From JBKECO01 sp047974745 (GTDB taxonomy: Bacteria > Bacillota > Clostridia > Lachnospirales > Lachnospiraceae): 64,000 bases of DNA. Positions 8,417 through 17,904 of the stretch are shown in pieces. The notes beneath the pieces are model-generated. The model worked only from the letters and a program-made list of their open reading frames with translations, was not told the origin of the DNA and did not search any database. The translations under genes were made by a program, and so were the position numbers. Position 1 is the first letter of the stretch. Each line of letters begins with the position of its first letter. Where the stretch lies: NCBI GenBank assembly GCA_047974745.1, contig JBKECO010000011.1:62001-126000 (forward strand), read 5' to 3'.

Positions 8417-9388
8417 TCAGATCCACTCTGCTGCATATCCCTTATATTTTTCTTTTCTCATTTTAAGATCAGGTATCTGACCTGGGTGGGCGGCTCGCGT
8501 TTTGATTTCGGTCGAGTGCTCTAGTTTTCCCTCCCAGAATAATCTGGATCTCTTCTGCTCTTCTTCACTGAATTCTACACGGATCTCACCTGACTCATCT
8601 AAGGTAAGCTTGCCGGCAATTCCGCAGACTGGACATTCCACCGATTTTCTGTCCTCGGATAAACTCAGCATATTTAGATGACATACGGGGCATGTACCCT
8701 CTTCATCTCCCCGCCACTTTGTTCTGTCTTCCTCACTTTTGGCATTGGCAGATTCTGCGATATGCTGACCAATCAGACGCATACGCTCCATCACTTTTTC
8801 ATTACCAAGTACATGCTCATGAGCCATGGCACCATAGTATTCATATAGGTCGATCACATCAATGCCCATAGGCATGGTAAATTCGTACATAATGGGAAGT
8901 GTAAAGGAGAGCCAGTTCTTTGTCATCGCTCCACCTACTGAAATCAGCGCTGCAGTTCTCTTTTTAAAAGACCTGGAATCCGGCAGCTCTGATGGATCTT
9001 TCCCCGCCGCGAGCCCTTCGTCATAAGCAGCCTGTCTGAATGTAATGTCGTGGGACGGACCAACTCTGTCACATACGATCTTATAGGTTCCAGTGGGGGA
9101 GGTTTCATAGGTCGGACTTGCAAGGATGATTGCATCTGCATCGAGAATTGCTTCATCCAGGATATGGAATTCATCCTTTTGAACGCAGTCCCCTTTTCCT
9201 CTTCCGGAAATCAGACCGATGACACAGGCGATACATCCAGTGCACATTTTAAGATTCAGATCATCTGCTCGGATAAATTTAACTTCACAGTCATAGTTAC
9301 TTGCTTCCATCAATGCATGTTTTACCATCACATCACAGTTACTCATGTTTCTTCCAAATGAAATTCCAAGTACTTTCTTCTTTGCCAT
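8417..9388 (-). CDS. Flavodoxin-like NAD(P)H oxidoreductase with C-terminal zinc ribbon
   Basis: A 323-residue protein. Residues 1-200 form a flavodoxin-like NADPH-dependent FMN reductase domain (KVLGISFGRNMSNCD start; ADAIILASPTYETSP for FMN contact). The CTGCIACVIG segment near residues 49-58 resembles the cysteine cluster of iron-sulfur flavoproteins. Near residue 235 a second module carries CPVCHLN and CPVCGIAG, a rubredoxin- or zinc-ribbon-like four-Cys site. The gene lies inside the deglycosidase-like operon, between the epimerase and the beta subunit. It may reduce an aglycone or recycle electrons from the sugar oxidation; both are guesses. No Cys motif is broken. Confidence 0.75.
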   Translation of the reverse strand: MAKKKVLGISFGRNMSNCDVMVKHALMEASNYDCEVKFIRADDLNLKMCTGCIACVIGLISGRGKGDCVQKDEFHILDEAILDADAIILASPTYETSPTGTYKIVCDRVGPSHDITFRQAAYDEGLAAGKDPSELPDSRSFKKRTAALISVGGAMTKNWLSFTLPIMYEFTMPMGIDVIDLYEYYGAMAHEHVLGNEKVMERMRLIGQHIAESANAKSEEDRTKWRGDEEGTCPVCHLNMLSLSEDRKSVECPVCGIAGKLTLDESGEIRVEFSEEEQKRSRLFWEGKLEHSTEIKTRAAHPGQIPDLKMRKEKYKGYAAEWI

Positions 9389-9429
9389 ACTGCCCTCGTT
9401 TTATTTTTGATTGTCTTTAGACTCTGGTA

Positions 9430-10350
9430 TTATATTACGAACTGTCTTAAATAGTTTCGACTCAGATCTAAGGATGCCGCTATACGATCTTTACTGCCTT
9501 CAAATGCTTTGTCTTCCACTTCAATACAGGTGAAACCGTTGTAACCGATATCTGTCAAAGCAGATACATATTTTCCCCAGTCCACATCACCGAGTCCCGG
9601 AAGCTTTGGTGACATAAAGTCAAGTGGGTAGGACATAATTCCACAGTCATTTAATTTATCCTGATATACTTTGATATCTTTATAGTGTACATGGAAGATT
9701 CTATCCGAGAATTCATAGATCGGTTTGATATAGTCGATCATCTGCCATACAAAATGAGAAGGATCGTAATTGATTCCCAAATTCCTGCTTGGCAGGATCT
9801 CAAATACTTTACGCCAGATCGCCGGTGTTGTCATCAGGTTCTGTCCGCCAGGCCACTGATCGGGTCCAAAGAGCATCGGGCAGTTCTCGATTGCAACCTT
9901 TACATTGCATTCTTGCGCAAGGTCGATTATGGATGGCCATACCGCCTGCACGAGCTGCAGATTTTCATCCACTGTTTTATTCTGATCTCTGCCGATGAAT
10001 GTTGTCACCATCCCGATGCCCAGCTTCCCACTGGCTTTGATCACAGTCTTCAAATGGCTGATCGCTGCTTGCGACTTCTCTTTGTTCTGATCCAGACAGT
10101 TTGGATAAAATGCAAGGGAGGATATTTCTACACCCTTTTCCTTACTGTATGCAAGTACGTGCTCCCCATACTCTGTATCCTCAAGAACCCGAGCTGCGTC
10201 TATATGGCTGACGCCTGCATAGCGTCTTTCTGCCTTACCCTGAGGCCAGCATGCTACCTCCACACATTCAAATCCATGATCATGTGCAAAATCCATCATT
10301 TCCTCATACGTCCATGTATCCAAAATAGCACTGACAAAACCTAATTTCAT
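9430..10350 (-). CDS. Sugar phosphate isomerase/epimerase family TIM-barrel protein
   Basis: A 306-residue xylose isomerase-like TIM barrel. The usual metal-binding positions are visible: Glu in VAIENCPM (about 157), Asp in NYDPSHF (about 197), His in FHVHYKD (about 223) and Glu in CIEVED (about 277). It is the first gene of the leftward operon that continues with the flavoprotein and the deglycosidase-like genes. It may process the sugar product left after C-C or C-O cleavage of a 3-oxo-glycoside, or epimerise a keto sugar. It differs clearly from the second TIM-barrel gene of the operon, so the two are not recent duplicates. Confidence 0.8.
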   Translation of the reverse strand: MKLGFVSAILDTWTYEEMMDFAHDHGFECVEVACWPQGKAERRYAGVSHIDAARVLEDTEYGEHVLAYSKEKGVEISSLAFYPNCLDQNKEKSQAAISHLKTVIKASGKLGIGMVTTFIGRDQNKTVDENLQLVQAVWPSIIDLAQECNVKVAIENCPMLFGPDQWPGGQNLMTTPAIWRKVFEILPSRNLGINYDPSHFVWQMIDYIKPIYEFSDRIFHVHYKDIKVYQDKLNDCGIMSYPLDFMSPKLPGLGDVDWGKYVSALTDIGYNGFTCIEVEDKAFEGSKDRIAASLDLSRNYLRQFVI

Positions 10351-10546
10351 CTCGTATCTCCTTCTCCTGATTTTTTATATTTTTATGTAACGATTCTGTA
10401 CTTTTCCAGACAGGCTTCCGCATTTTTGATCAGAAATCAAAAGCCTATCTCAGTTATATCAAGTATAGAACGAAATTCCGAGATTTGCTTTCGGATGATT
10501 ATCCAGTTTTGTATATGATTTTGACTCGATTTTCCATAAACATTAA
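10351..10546 (-). promoter_or_regulatory. Intergenic region before the deglycosidase-like operon
   Basis: About 200 bases precede the operon start. On the minus strand a TATACT box (around 10464-10469) could be a -10 element but lacks a good -35 partner. A short inverted repeat, TTTGAT with ATCAAA, lies near 10425-10440. An activator-dependent promoter fits, and the AraC-GH39 regulator just upstream is a candidate. Evidence is weak. Confidence 0.3.
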
Positions 10547-10583
10547 GAAAGAGCAAAAATCAGGGTGTGATTTTTGCTCTTTC
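10547..10583. terminator. Terminator hairpin after the AraC-GH39 gene
   Basis: A perfect 16-bp inverted repeat, GAAAGAGCAAAAATCA with its complement, around the loop GGGTG. It begins 47 bases past the AraC-GH39 stop codon on the minus strand. The U-run is carried mainly within the stem end, so termination may be partial. Confidence 0.65.
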
Positions 10584-10629
10584 GAGATCAGTTCATGGTC
10601 AGGAACTCAAAACTACGTTGATTCAGTAA

Positions 10630-13032
10630 TCAATATTGCAGGCTGATGTCCAGTGCCCGTATTTCATGGGCGATCAGCTTTGTATCAAGATGGAGCGTGT
10701 GATTTTCTACCTTAAGACGCCTCATTTCCACATGGGGCATTGAACTTCTTTTTAAGTATTCGATCTCACCCAGTGCCAGATTTTTGGTGTAATCCATCTC
10801 TTTCCATGCGTCCTGCACACTGCCATTATATCGATTGATATAATAGATCTTGACAATATAATTGCCATTTTCCACATGGTCGATCTGAAATTTCAGATGG
10901 ACAGCATCCAGGTCTTCGTACAGGCTGTCTTCATCTTCGATCTGTATTTGATCCTCCAGCTTCATGGCATAGCGATAGGTGAGTTTTTTACAGTTGTGGC
11001 ACACAATGGTATAGCCACCACGCATGTTCGAGGAAATAATTGCGTACTCGTTTTTACCAAGCAGCTTTCCATGCAGAAAATTCAAAAAGTGAAATGCATA
11101 GAACGAAGGCTTTTTGATTCCGTCCTTTGTTAAAAGACCACTGTCTCCATTTATAATAGCATCAGCATCATAGTATTCCGAATAGAGATCCGAGCCGTGC
11201 CAGTAGGCAAGAAGATCCACGTCCCCTTCTGCCTCAATGCAGTTCCTTACAATAAAAGCACCTTGTGCACAGCTGTCATTGATCGGGTTGCGGTTCGATA
11301 TGGTAAAATTCCATTCACTGATGAACAGCTCGGGAATTGTAAAGTTCGCTTCCCTTAACACCTGTTTAAAGATGTCCAGCTGATTCGTCAGAAAATTCGT
11401 ATCCAGTGAGGTTTTTCCATAGAGGATCCCATCCTGCTGCATCGTCACATAACGATAGCCATAGACTGAAATAAAGTCCGGCCAGATATCCCGCAGCTTC
11501 CAGATATTTAAAATGTCCTTATAGGTATAATTTTCGTATCCCAGTATAAAGCCGGCTCCGCCCACTCTGATATTGGAAGATATCTTCTTCAATGCCCGAT
11601 AGCCAGTCTCAAATACATCATAGTACCACCCCTTCGGATCTTCGATGTGCATCCTGGGATCCTGCCAGAGTTCAAAGTACCATGCTTCAATTTCTTCCAT
11701 GCCATATCGGTTCACCAGATGGGATACCAGATCCTGCATCGCCCACTCATAGCTTTTGTGACTTTTAAATAAAATCTCGTGTTCGCTTTCTACGATCATT
11801 TCTTCAGTGGAACGAATGACCTGCGTTGGCTTGAACGCCAGATCGATAAATGGCCTGATTTGATTCTCGATAAGAAAATCCAGTGCACGGTCAAGCTTTC
11901 CATAATTGAACCTGCCACCTTCTGTATCGCTGTCCCGATACATAGTCGAATCAAAAATATTCCATATGCGCACGTAGGAGAATCCAAGCTCTTTCTTCAG
12001 GATCAAAAGATGCTTTGCAACATCGGAACGAAGCAGGGAAAGGGCATCTCCAAGATTGATCACCTTGCCCCAGGGTTTTTTTAAGACAGATGGATTTCTC
12101 GTATCTACAACTAATATATCCGTATTTTGAGAAGGAACTGCTTCCTCCGTTTTCATGGCACCTGTCAGATACTGTTTTACGATTTCTCCCACATTTTCGA
12201 TTTCATCCTCCCGCAGCTCTGTATCCTGTGGACTGTTTTTGATCTTATCACGATATAAGGAGGGTGTCATATGGTAGGCTTCCTTGAAAATTTTATTGAA
12301 TGACGCCGTGGTGGGAAACCCGTTGTCCAATGCGACTCTGATGATTTTTTTATCCGTATATAACAGATCATCAACGGCATGGAACAATCTCACATTATTG
12401 AGATATTCCAGAAAACTGAGTCCAAATCTCTTTTTGATATATTTGGAAAGATAGGCATTCGAGAGATACAGCTGCTTTGCAAGGTCGTTCAGACTGATCT
12501 GTTTCTGATAGTTGGACTGTACATAGTTCTGAATTTCAAAAATCCTGTTGTTATCTGCCATCCCGGCGATCTGCAGTCTGGTGTCATCTGCTTTTACCAT
12601 AAAATAGCTGGTCAAAAGATAGAGTGCTTCAAAATACAGACTATTCAGGTACAATGCCCCCTCGTCACTTTTTTCAAAATATCGATTGAGGATCCTGTCA
12701 AATACTTTACGCAGATTCAGGTATTCGTCATTTTTATCTGTGGTCGTATTGCACCAAAACAGCAGCTGATAGGTTCCTAAGTATTCTACCAGCATGGTGT
12801 AGTTGATATCAAAATATGCGGCGAGAAGTTTGCCATCCGATTTCAGAGAATGTTTTTTGTTGGCATTGATCAGTATGAAATCACCCTTTTTCAAATGGAA
12901 CTGTTCTTCATCTATCGTGACTCTGGCTTCCCCCTCCACCAGATACACAATTTCCAGATTCTGATGGAACTGTGTGGTGAGAGTTCTGGCCGTACTGAAT
13001 TCAAAATCCATGATCTGTCTTTTCTTATCCAT
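10630..13032 (-). CDS. AraC regulator fused to a GH39-like domain
   Basis: An 800-residue fusion. Residues 10-90 are a cupin-type sensor, 165-265 the two AraC helix-turn-helix motifs, and about 310-790 a GH39 beta-xylosidase-like barrel. In active GH39 enzymes the acid/base is the Glu of WNEP; here the matching segment is WQDP with Asp458. The nucleophile Glu573 in ISEWN is kept. The barrel therefore may bind a xylose- or glycoside-type ligand as a sensor rather than hydrolyse it. The start at 13032 has AGGAG seven bases upstream; a longer frame would overlap the pucR-type gene. It follows that gene by 13 bases and faces the deglycosidase-like operon, its probable target. Confidence 0.85.
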   Translation of the reverse strand: MDKKRQIMDFEFSTARTLTTQFHQNLEIVYLVEGEARVTIDEEQFHLKKGDFILINANKKHSLKSDGKLLAAYFDINYTMLVEYLGTYQLLFWCNTTTDKNDEYLNLRKVFDRILNRYFEKSDEGALYLNSLYFEALYLLTSYFMVKADDTRLQIAGMADNNRIFEIQNYVQSNYQKQISLNDLAKQLYLSNAYLSKYIKKRFGLSFLEYLNNVRLFHAVDDLLYTDKKIIRVALDNGFPTTASFNKIFKEAYHMTPSLYRDKIKNSPQDTELREDEIENVGEIVKQYLTGAMKTEEAVPSQNTDILVVDTRNPSVLKKPWGKVINLGDALSLLRSDVAKHLLILKKELGFSYVRIWNIFDSTMYRDSDTEGGRFNYGKLDRALDFLIENQIRPFIDLAFKPTQVIRSTEEMIVESEHEILFKSHKSYEWAMQDLVSHLVNRYGMEEIEAWYFELWQDPRMHIEDPKGWYYDVFETGYRALKKISSNIRVGGAGFILGYENYTYKDILNIWKLRDIWPDFISVYGYRYVTMQQDGILYGKTSLDTNFLTNQLDIFKQVLREANFTIPELFISEWNFTISNRNPINDSCAQGAFIVRNCIEAEGDVDLLAYWHGSDLYSEYYDADAIINGDSGLLTKDGIKKPSFYAFHFLNFLHGKLLGKNEYAIISSNMRGGYTIVCHNCKKLTYRYAMKLEDQIQIEDEDSLYEDLDAVHLKFQIDHVENGNYIVKIYYINRYNGSVQDAWKEMDYTKNLALGEIEYLKRSSMPHVEMRRLKVENHTLHLDTKLIAHEIRALDISLQY

Positions 13033-13045
13033 AATCAACTCCTGT

Positions 13046-14638
13046 TTAGTTTTCTTCCTCCGGTTTTTCCTGAGGATCAAATCGGTTCATCTGAATTAGT
13101 ATGCGAAAGGAAAGATGGAGCATGAACATACTCTCTCCCCCTGTAAGGTCGTTTCCAAGCATCTGCCTGATCTTATCCATTCTGTATAGAAGGGTATTCT
13201 TGTGTATGAACAGTGATTTCGACGTGTTCGCCGTGTTTCCATTGTGCTCAAGATAATGATAGAGGGTCTTCATGAACTCCGTCCCGTTCTCCTCGTCGTA
13301 TTTCAGCAGTCGGAATACTGCAGGTACACAAAAGGAGAACATATTTGCCTGTTCACGGCAGATATCGAGCATTTCCATATAGGAAAAATCTTCATATAGG
13401 AAAAGTGTCTTTTCTTTGTGAATAATATTTCCATATTCAACAGCCTTTAGAGCCTGATGATAAAATTTCCCTGCCTCTGTAATCTCATAGAATTCATTGC
13501 TGATTCCCGTTTTCATTTTATTGATCCTGGCATATTTCTTCAGAGTTTCCATGGTATACTCACCAATGGAATGCTCCCCTTCCCGATTGAATAAAATGAC
13601 AAAGGTATCTTTGTAAGCTGCATAGATATTTCCGGTCAGTATCCCACGCATCTGCTCTGCAAGTGCTTCTGCATCCTTTGCGCCAAGATCCATCTCTTCT
13701 GTCTTTATTACTGCAATATAATACTTGCCTAAGGGTTTAAAATGAATCAGCTTCATTTGCCTTTCCGCATTATGAACGCTTGGCTGCACATCCTGCAGAA
13801 GATCGATTAAAAAATAAGAGATCATCTGGCCTCGGTTCTTCTGATAAATCGGGATCTTTTGCAGCTCCTGTGTCACAAAATGAACCAGTCTGATAAAGAC
13901 TTCCTCATCCAGATGTTTGAATTCATGATTTTTCTGCGCCATGAGTACATGTCCCACGATAATATTTCGAATTCGAATCACACCGATCATCGTTCCGATC
14001 TCCATCATCTCATTATAATGATAGATCGGTCTGTCAATATTACCTGAGGTCTCATCCAGATTTGCCTTACGGATGTAGTCGAGACCCTGATCCATGATCT
14101 GCTGCTCTGAGAGCTCTTCCCGCATGATATCCGCAAATTTACTATGGTCCTCATCTGTGATATTTGAGAGCGACCGTGCGATATATTTGTAGCTGTTGTC
14201 CACCACCAAAATGGGATTTCCCATAATTTCTGCAGCCTCATCAACCATATACTGCAGTCCTTTGTTTGAAAAAAAAGCAGACAGCAGCCTTCGAATCCTG
14301 CTCGTGAGTATCTGATCCTCCAAAAAATACTCCTGCAGCCTGTTGTACTGCTCAAAGGGATCGACTGTTGATCCAAACCTTATGATGTTTACGTTCTTAC
14401 TGTCATGATAGATGGGAGCAAGCTTTCCCGGTCCGATCAGAATAAAACTAAAGAACATCGTCTCATGAATGTGCTCAGGCATTCTGCCAATATCACCAAC
14501 GTAGAGAATGTCACTTTGGATCTCTCCCATGTTTTTCGAAAGAAACCGCAGTCCATGGACCTCCTGCTTCGGGTCTGCCATGTGCTCTATCGTATAGTCT
14601 TGTTGTTCAAGTCTGCCTAAAATCGTTTCCAGATTCAT
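13046..14638 (-). CDS. PucR family transcriptional regulator
   Basis: A 530-residue regulator. The N-terminal part holds a GAF-like sensory region (YMVDEAAEIMGNPILVVDNSY, about 130-260), the middle a GGDEF-like/CdaR fold, and the C-terminal 60 residues the PucR helix-turn-helix (HNGNTANTSKSLFIHKNTLLYRM region, about 465-490). PucR proteins are usually activators of nearby catabolic genes. It is divergent from the acyl carrier protein operon, whose promoter has a good -10 but poor -35 box, and is followed at 13 bases by the AraC-GH39 gene. It probably controls the acyl operon; the inducer is unknown. Confidence 0.85.
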   Translation of the reverse strand: MNLETILGRLEQQDYTIEHMADPKQEVHGLRFLSKNMGEIQSDILYVGDIGRMPEHIHETMFFSFILIGPGKLAPIYHDSKNVNIIRFGSTVDPFEQYNRLQEYFLEDQILTSRIRRLLSAFFSNKGLQYMVDEAAEIMGNPILVVDNSYKYIARSLSNITDEDHSKFADIMREELSEQQIMDQGLDYIRKANLDETSGNIDRPIYHYNEMMEIGTMIGVIRIRNIIVGHVLMAQKNHEFKHLDEEVFIRLVHFVTQELQKIPIYQKNRGQMISYFLIDLLQDVQPSVHNAERQMKLIHFKPLGKYYIAVIKTEEMDLGAKDAEALAEQMRGILTGNIYAAYKDTFVILFNREGEHSIGEYTMETLKKYARINKMKTGISNEFYEITEAGKFYHQALKAVEYGNIIHKEKTLFLYEDFSYMEMLDICREQANMFSFCVPAVFRLLKYDEENGTEFMKTLYHYLEHNGNTANTSKSLFIHKNTLLYRMDKIRQMLGNDLTGGESMFMLHLSFRILIQMNRFDPQEKPEEEN

Positions 14639-14689
14639 ATTTACACCTGCTGTTATTACAATGATTCGAAGCTATTTTAAAACTGTCGA

Positions 14690-14774
14690 TGTGCAAACGC
14701 ACAAGATAGTCTGTAAAAAGCCGAAGACACTTGTTCCTTTTTCCAATGTATTTCTGGTTCCATTTTCTTATAAT
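14690..14774 (+). promoter_or_regulatory. Divergent promoter region of the acyl carrier protein operon
   Basis: TATAAT at 14769-14774 is a likely -10 box 53 bases before the acyl carrier protein start. No convincing -35 hexamer lies 17 bases upstream, as expected for an activator-dependent promoter. The small dyad TGTGC-AAAC-GCACA at 14690-14703 is a possible PucR contact. Confidence 0.45.
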
Positions 14775-14826
14775 ATAACGCGAGAGTAAAACAAACGTCA
14801 AATATTTTACATGAAAGGATAAAAAA

Positions 14827-15072
14827 ATGGAAACAAGAGAAGAGATTTTAGAGGCAATGGCAACTCGTTTATCACAGGTCATCGGTAAAGCAGCTACAGA
14901 TCTGACAGAGGATACGGCATTTGCTGATCTTGATTTAAAAAGTGTAAATTATTCACAGCTTACGACCTATCTCGAGGATGAATGTGATGTAGAAATTCCT
15001 TTTATGGAGTTCAGAAGAAAAGCTACATTAGGTGAAGCTGCTGATTATATCGTTGCATTGATCGAAGGTTAA
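14827..15072 (+). CDS. Acyl carrier protein-like protein
   Basis: An 81-residue acidic helical protein with the phosphopantetheine attachment Ser39 in the motif LDLKSVN, where most fatty acid ACPs have DSL. The length and the helix II residues (VNYSQLTTYLEDEC) fit a stand-alone ACP. The LKS variant is more typical of specialised carriers than of the housekeeping AcpP. No ketosynthase or other fatty acid synthesis gene is nearby; instead a hydrolase, a phosphotransacylase and a carboxylate kinase follow on the same strand at short distances. The carrier probably holds an acyl group handled by those enzymes. The nature of that acyl group is unknown. Confidence 0.88.
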   Translation: METREEILEAMATRLSQVIGKAATDLTEDTAFADLDLKSVNYSQLTTYLEDECDVEIPFMEFRRKATLGEAADYIVALIEG

Positions 15073-15094
15073 GTCAAAAAAGGAGGGCAAATAC

Positions 15095-16852
15095 ATGGAA
15101 CATTTTCCTGCACCGGAAATTTCAACCAAACAAGAAGTATTCAACGGAAAGGAACTGACAACTTACTATCGTAAAACAAGGGTTCCGGTGGATCCGGATG
15201 AAAATCTTGATCTCTCCAAGCTGGAGGGCATTGCTGCTACTGCTCATGGCTTTTGTGCGAAATTTAACCAGAGGACTTACATCACAGAGGATGGTCTGAT
15301 CTGCGAACAGGACGTTCCAGTGATCCTGCGTGATGGAACAAAGATCTATACTGACATCTACCGTCCGAATACGACCCAGAAAGTTCCTGTCTTAATTTCC
15401 TGGAGCTATTACGGCAAACGTCCTGGAGACGGAATGAGCGAGTGGCAGGTCATGGGCGTGACGCCGGGAACGATCTCCACAATGTCCAAATTTGAGTCAC
15501 CGGATCCTGGATTCTGGTGCCATCAGGGTTATGCTGTGGCAAATGTCGATCCCCGTGGAACCGGACATTCAGAAGGCGATATCAATATGTTCGGCACACA
15601 GGATTCCATTGATGGCTATGATTTTATCGAATGGATCGCTGATCAGCCCTGGTGCAGTGGTAAAGTCGGCATGGGCGGGAACTCCTGTGTTGCTATGACA
15701 CAGGTTCGTATCGCTGCTATGCAGCCTCCACACCTGGCATGTATTGCTCCTTGGGAAGCAACCTGCGACATCTACAGAGAATCTATCTTTGAAGGAGGCA
15801 TACCTGCTCTTTCCTTTAATGAATTTATAGTTGCTTCACTGACAGGACCAAATCTTGTGGACGATCAGGTGGAAATGGGTCGTCATTACCCTTTGATGAA
15901 CGAATATTGGGAAGATAAGATCCCTGATTTCAAAAAAATAAAAATACCGGTATATGCCTGTGCGAGCTGGCATCACTTCCATCTTCATGGAGCCTTTAAT
16001 ATGTTCCGAAAGATCCGCTCCAATAAAAAATGGATGCGGGCACACAGAGAGCAGGAATGGCCAGATCTATACAATACGGAGCATGTCATGGATCTAAAAA
16101 ATTTCTATGACCGATTCCTGAAGGAGATTCACAACTGTTTTGAAATGACACCGAGATATCGCATCGAAGTAATGGATGCCTATGATTTTGATTTCCAAAC
16201 AGACCGTCCTGAGAAGGAATTTCCACTTGCACGAACAGATTATCAACGGCTGTATATGAATGCGGCTGATATGAGCCTGAACAAAGAACCTGTTGCAGCC
16301 AAAGACAGTGTTCGCTATGACGGTGCGACTCAGGAAGTAAGCTTCGATATCAAATTTGAAGAGGATACTGAAATTACAGGTTATGCCTATGTTCGTCTAT
16401 TTGTAGAAGCTGACGGCTATAATGACATGGATCTTTTTGTTACCCTGAAGAAGCTGGATGAAAATGGAAACTGGCTGCCATGCAGTATTCTTGGAGAACC
16501 ACATCCTGGTCCATGGGGAAAACTTCGTGTGTCCCATCGTGAACTGGATGAAAAATTAAGCACTGCATTTGAACCTGTGCATTCCCATAAAAAAGAAGAA
16601 AAGCTTTCTGCCGGAGAAATTGTCGCTGTTGATGTTCCGATCGTACCAACAAGCTGGATGTTCCACAAAGGACAGCAGCTCCGTGTGGAGGTTGCCGGAA
16701 GATACATCCGTGAAGGCTGGTTCGAGCCTCTCAGCTGGGAAAGCGATAACAAGGGAGACCATATCATCCATACTGGCGGATCCTGTGAATCCTATATACA
16801 AATTCCAGTCATACCTCCAAAATATACTGCCGGAGACTATGTCTACCGATAA
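15095..16852 (+). CDS. CocE/NonD family (S15-type) serine hydrolase
   Basis: A 585-residue alpha/beta hydrolase of the CocE/X-Pro dipeptidyl peptidase group. The domain start DVPVILRDGTKIYTDIYRP (about 73-91) and DPRGTGHSEG (152-161) are typical. The nucleophile is Ser197 in GMGGNSCV. The C-terminal 200 residues form the jelly-roll PepX_C domain (ITGYAYVRLFVEADG, RPxxPTSWMFHKGQQLRVEVAG region). There is no signal peptide. Members hydrolyse esters or amides with acyl, lactam or proline leaving groups. It has a strong AAGGAGG site and starts 22 bases after the acyl carrier gene. It could release or load the acyl group that the downstream enzymes convert to acyl phosphate. Confidence 0.87.
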   Translation: MEHFPAPEISTKQEVFNGKELTTYYRKTRVPVDPDENLDLSKLEGIAATAHGFCAKFNQRTYITEDGLICEQDVPVILRDGTKIYTDIYRPNTTQKVPVLISWSYYGKRPGDGMSEWQVMGVTPGTISTMSKFESPDPGFWCHQGYAVANVDPRGTGHSEGDINMFGTQDSIDGYDFIEWIADQPWCSGKVGMGGNSCVAMTQVRIAAMQPPHLACIAPWEATCDIYRESIFEGGIPALSFNEFIVASLTGPNLVDDQVEMGRHYPLMNEYWEDKIPDFKKIKIPVYACASWHHFHLHGAFNMFRKIRSNKKWMRAHREQEWPDLYNTEHVMDLKNFYDRFLKEIHNCFEMTPRYRIEVMDAYDFDFQTDRPEKEFPLARTDYQRLYMNAADMSLNKEPVAAKDSVRYDGATQEVSFDIKFEEDTEITGYAYVRLFVEADGYNDMDLFVTLKKLDENGNWLPCSILGEPHPGPWGKLRVSHRELDEKLSTAFEPVHSHKKEEKLSAGEIVAVDVPIVPTSWMFHKGQQLRVEVAGRYIREGWFEPLSWESDNKGDHIIHTGGSCESYIQIPVIPPKYTAGDYVYR

Positions 16853-16896
16853 CTACAGTCACAAAAATAAAATTATACTCAGGAAAGGGATCCACT

Positions 16897-17895
16897 ATGA
16901 CATTCACTGAAAGTCTGTTAGAAAAAGCAAAAGCGAATCCAAAAAATGTAATTTTCCCTGAATCTGAAGAGATAAAGGTTCTGCAGTGCGCCCGTAAACT
17001 GAACGATCTTGGAATTTCCTCGCCAATTCTGGCAGGAGACCCAAAGGCGATCGAAGCACTTGCTGCAGCCGAGGGAATCTCTCTTGATGGGGTTCAGATC
17101 GTAGATCCGGAGGATGAAGCATTAAAGCAGGACATCATCCGCGAATATTTGGCACTGAGTGACATGCTCAGTGAAAAAGCATTGAATCGAAAGCTGAAAA
17201 CACCTCTCAATCTGGCCGCTGCAATGGTCAAAGTGGGACGTGCAGATGCATTGGCAGCCGGAATCGTGCATACAACAGGCGATGTAATTCTGGCAGCGCA
17301 GATGATCATCGGAATGCAGGAAGGTATCTCTACTGTGTCATCTATCGGAATTGCAGAAATTCCCGGTTTTGACGGAAGCGAAGGCAACCTTCTCGCCATT
17401 ACTGACTGTGCCGTAAATCCTGCCCCAAACAGTGAGGAACTGGCTGAAATTGCCATTGCATCTGCAGCGACTGTATCTTCTCTGCTTGGATGGGAACCAA
17501 GAGTTGCCATGCTCACCTTTTCCACAAAAGGATCTTCCGTTCATGAAGAAATCGACAAGGTTGTCCAGGCTGTCGAAATTGCAAAGCAAAAACAGCCAGG
17601 TCTAAAGATCGATGGCGAATTTCAACTGGATGCAGCAATCGTTCCAAAGGTTGCGGAGAAGAAAGTAAAAGGTGATTCAGAGGTTGCCGGAAAAGCCAAT
17701 GTTATTGTTTTTCCAAATCTGGCTGCTGGAAACATCGGCGTAAAGATCCTGCAGATCTTTGCTCATACAAAAGCTCATGGTCCTTTGCTCCAGGGCTTCG
17801 CTAAACCTGTGACTGATTTTTCCAGATCTGCTCCTGTTGAAGAAATGATTGGAAATCTGACCATGTTGATTGTTCGAGCAAATAGTGAAGGGTAA
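16897..17895 (+). CDS. Phosphate acyltransferase (Pta/Ptb family)
   Basis: A 332-residue phosphotransacylase of the acetyl/butyryl family, with the usual single PTA_PTB domain (KNVIFPESEEIKVLQCA start; FPNLAAGNIGVKILQ and TDFSRSAP near the end). The family converts acyl-CoA and phosphate to acyl phosphate and CoA. Its length is that of Pta without the regulatory N-terminal domains. It is followed after nine bases by a butyrate-type kinase and preceded by an acyl carrier protein, so an acyl-ACP or an unusual acyl-CoA could be the donor here. Acetyl versus butyryl preference cannot be decided by eye. Confidence 0.88.
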   Translation: MTFTESLLEKAKANPKNVIFPESEEIKVLQCARKLNDLGISSPILAGDPKAIEALAAAEGISLDGVQIVDPEDEALKQDIIREYLALSDMLSEKALNRKLKTPLNLAAAMVKVGRADALAAGIVHTTGDVILAAQMIIGMQEGISTVSSIGIAEIPGFDGSEGNLLAITDCAVNPAPNSEELAEIAIASAATVSSLLGWEPRVAMLTFSTKGSSVHEEIDKVVQAVEIAKQKQPGLKIDGEFQLDAAIVPKVAEKKVKGDSEVAGKANVIVFPNLAAGNIGVKILQIFAHTKAHGPLLQGFAKPVTDFSRSAPVEEMIGNLTMLIVRANSEG

Positions 17896-17904
17896 GGTTA
17901 ATAT

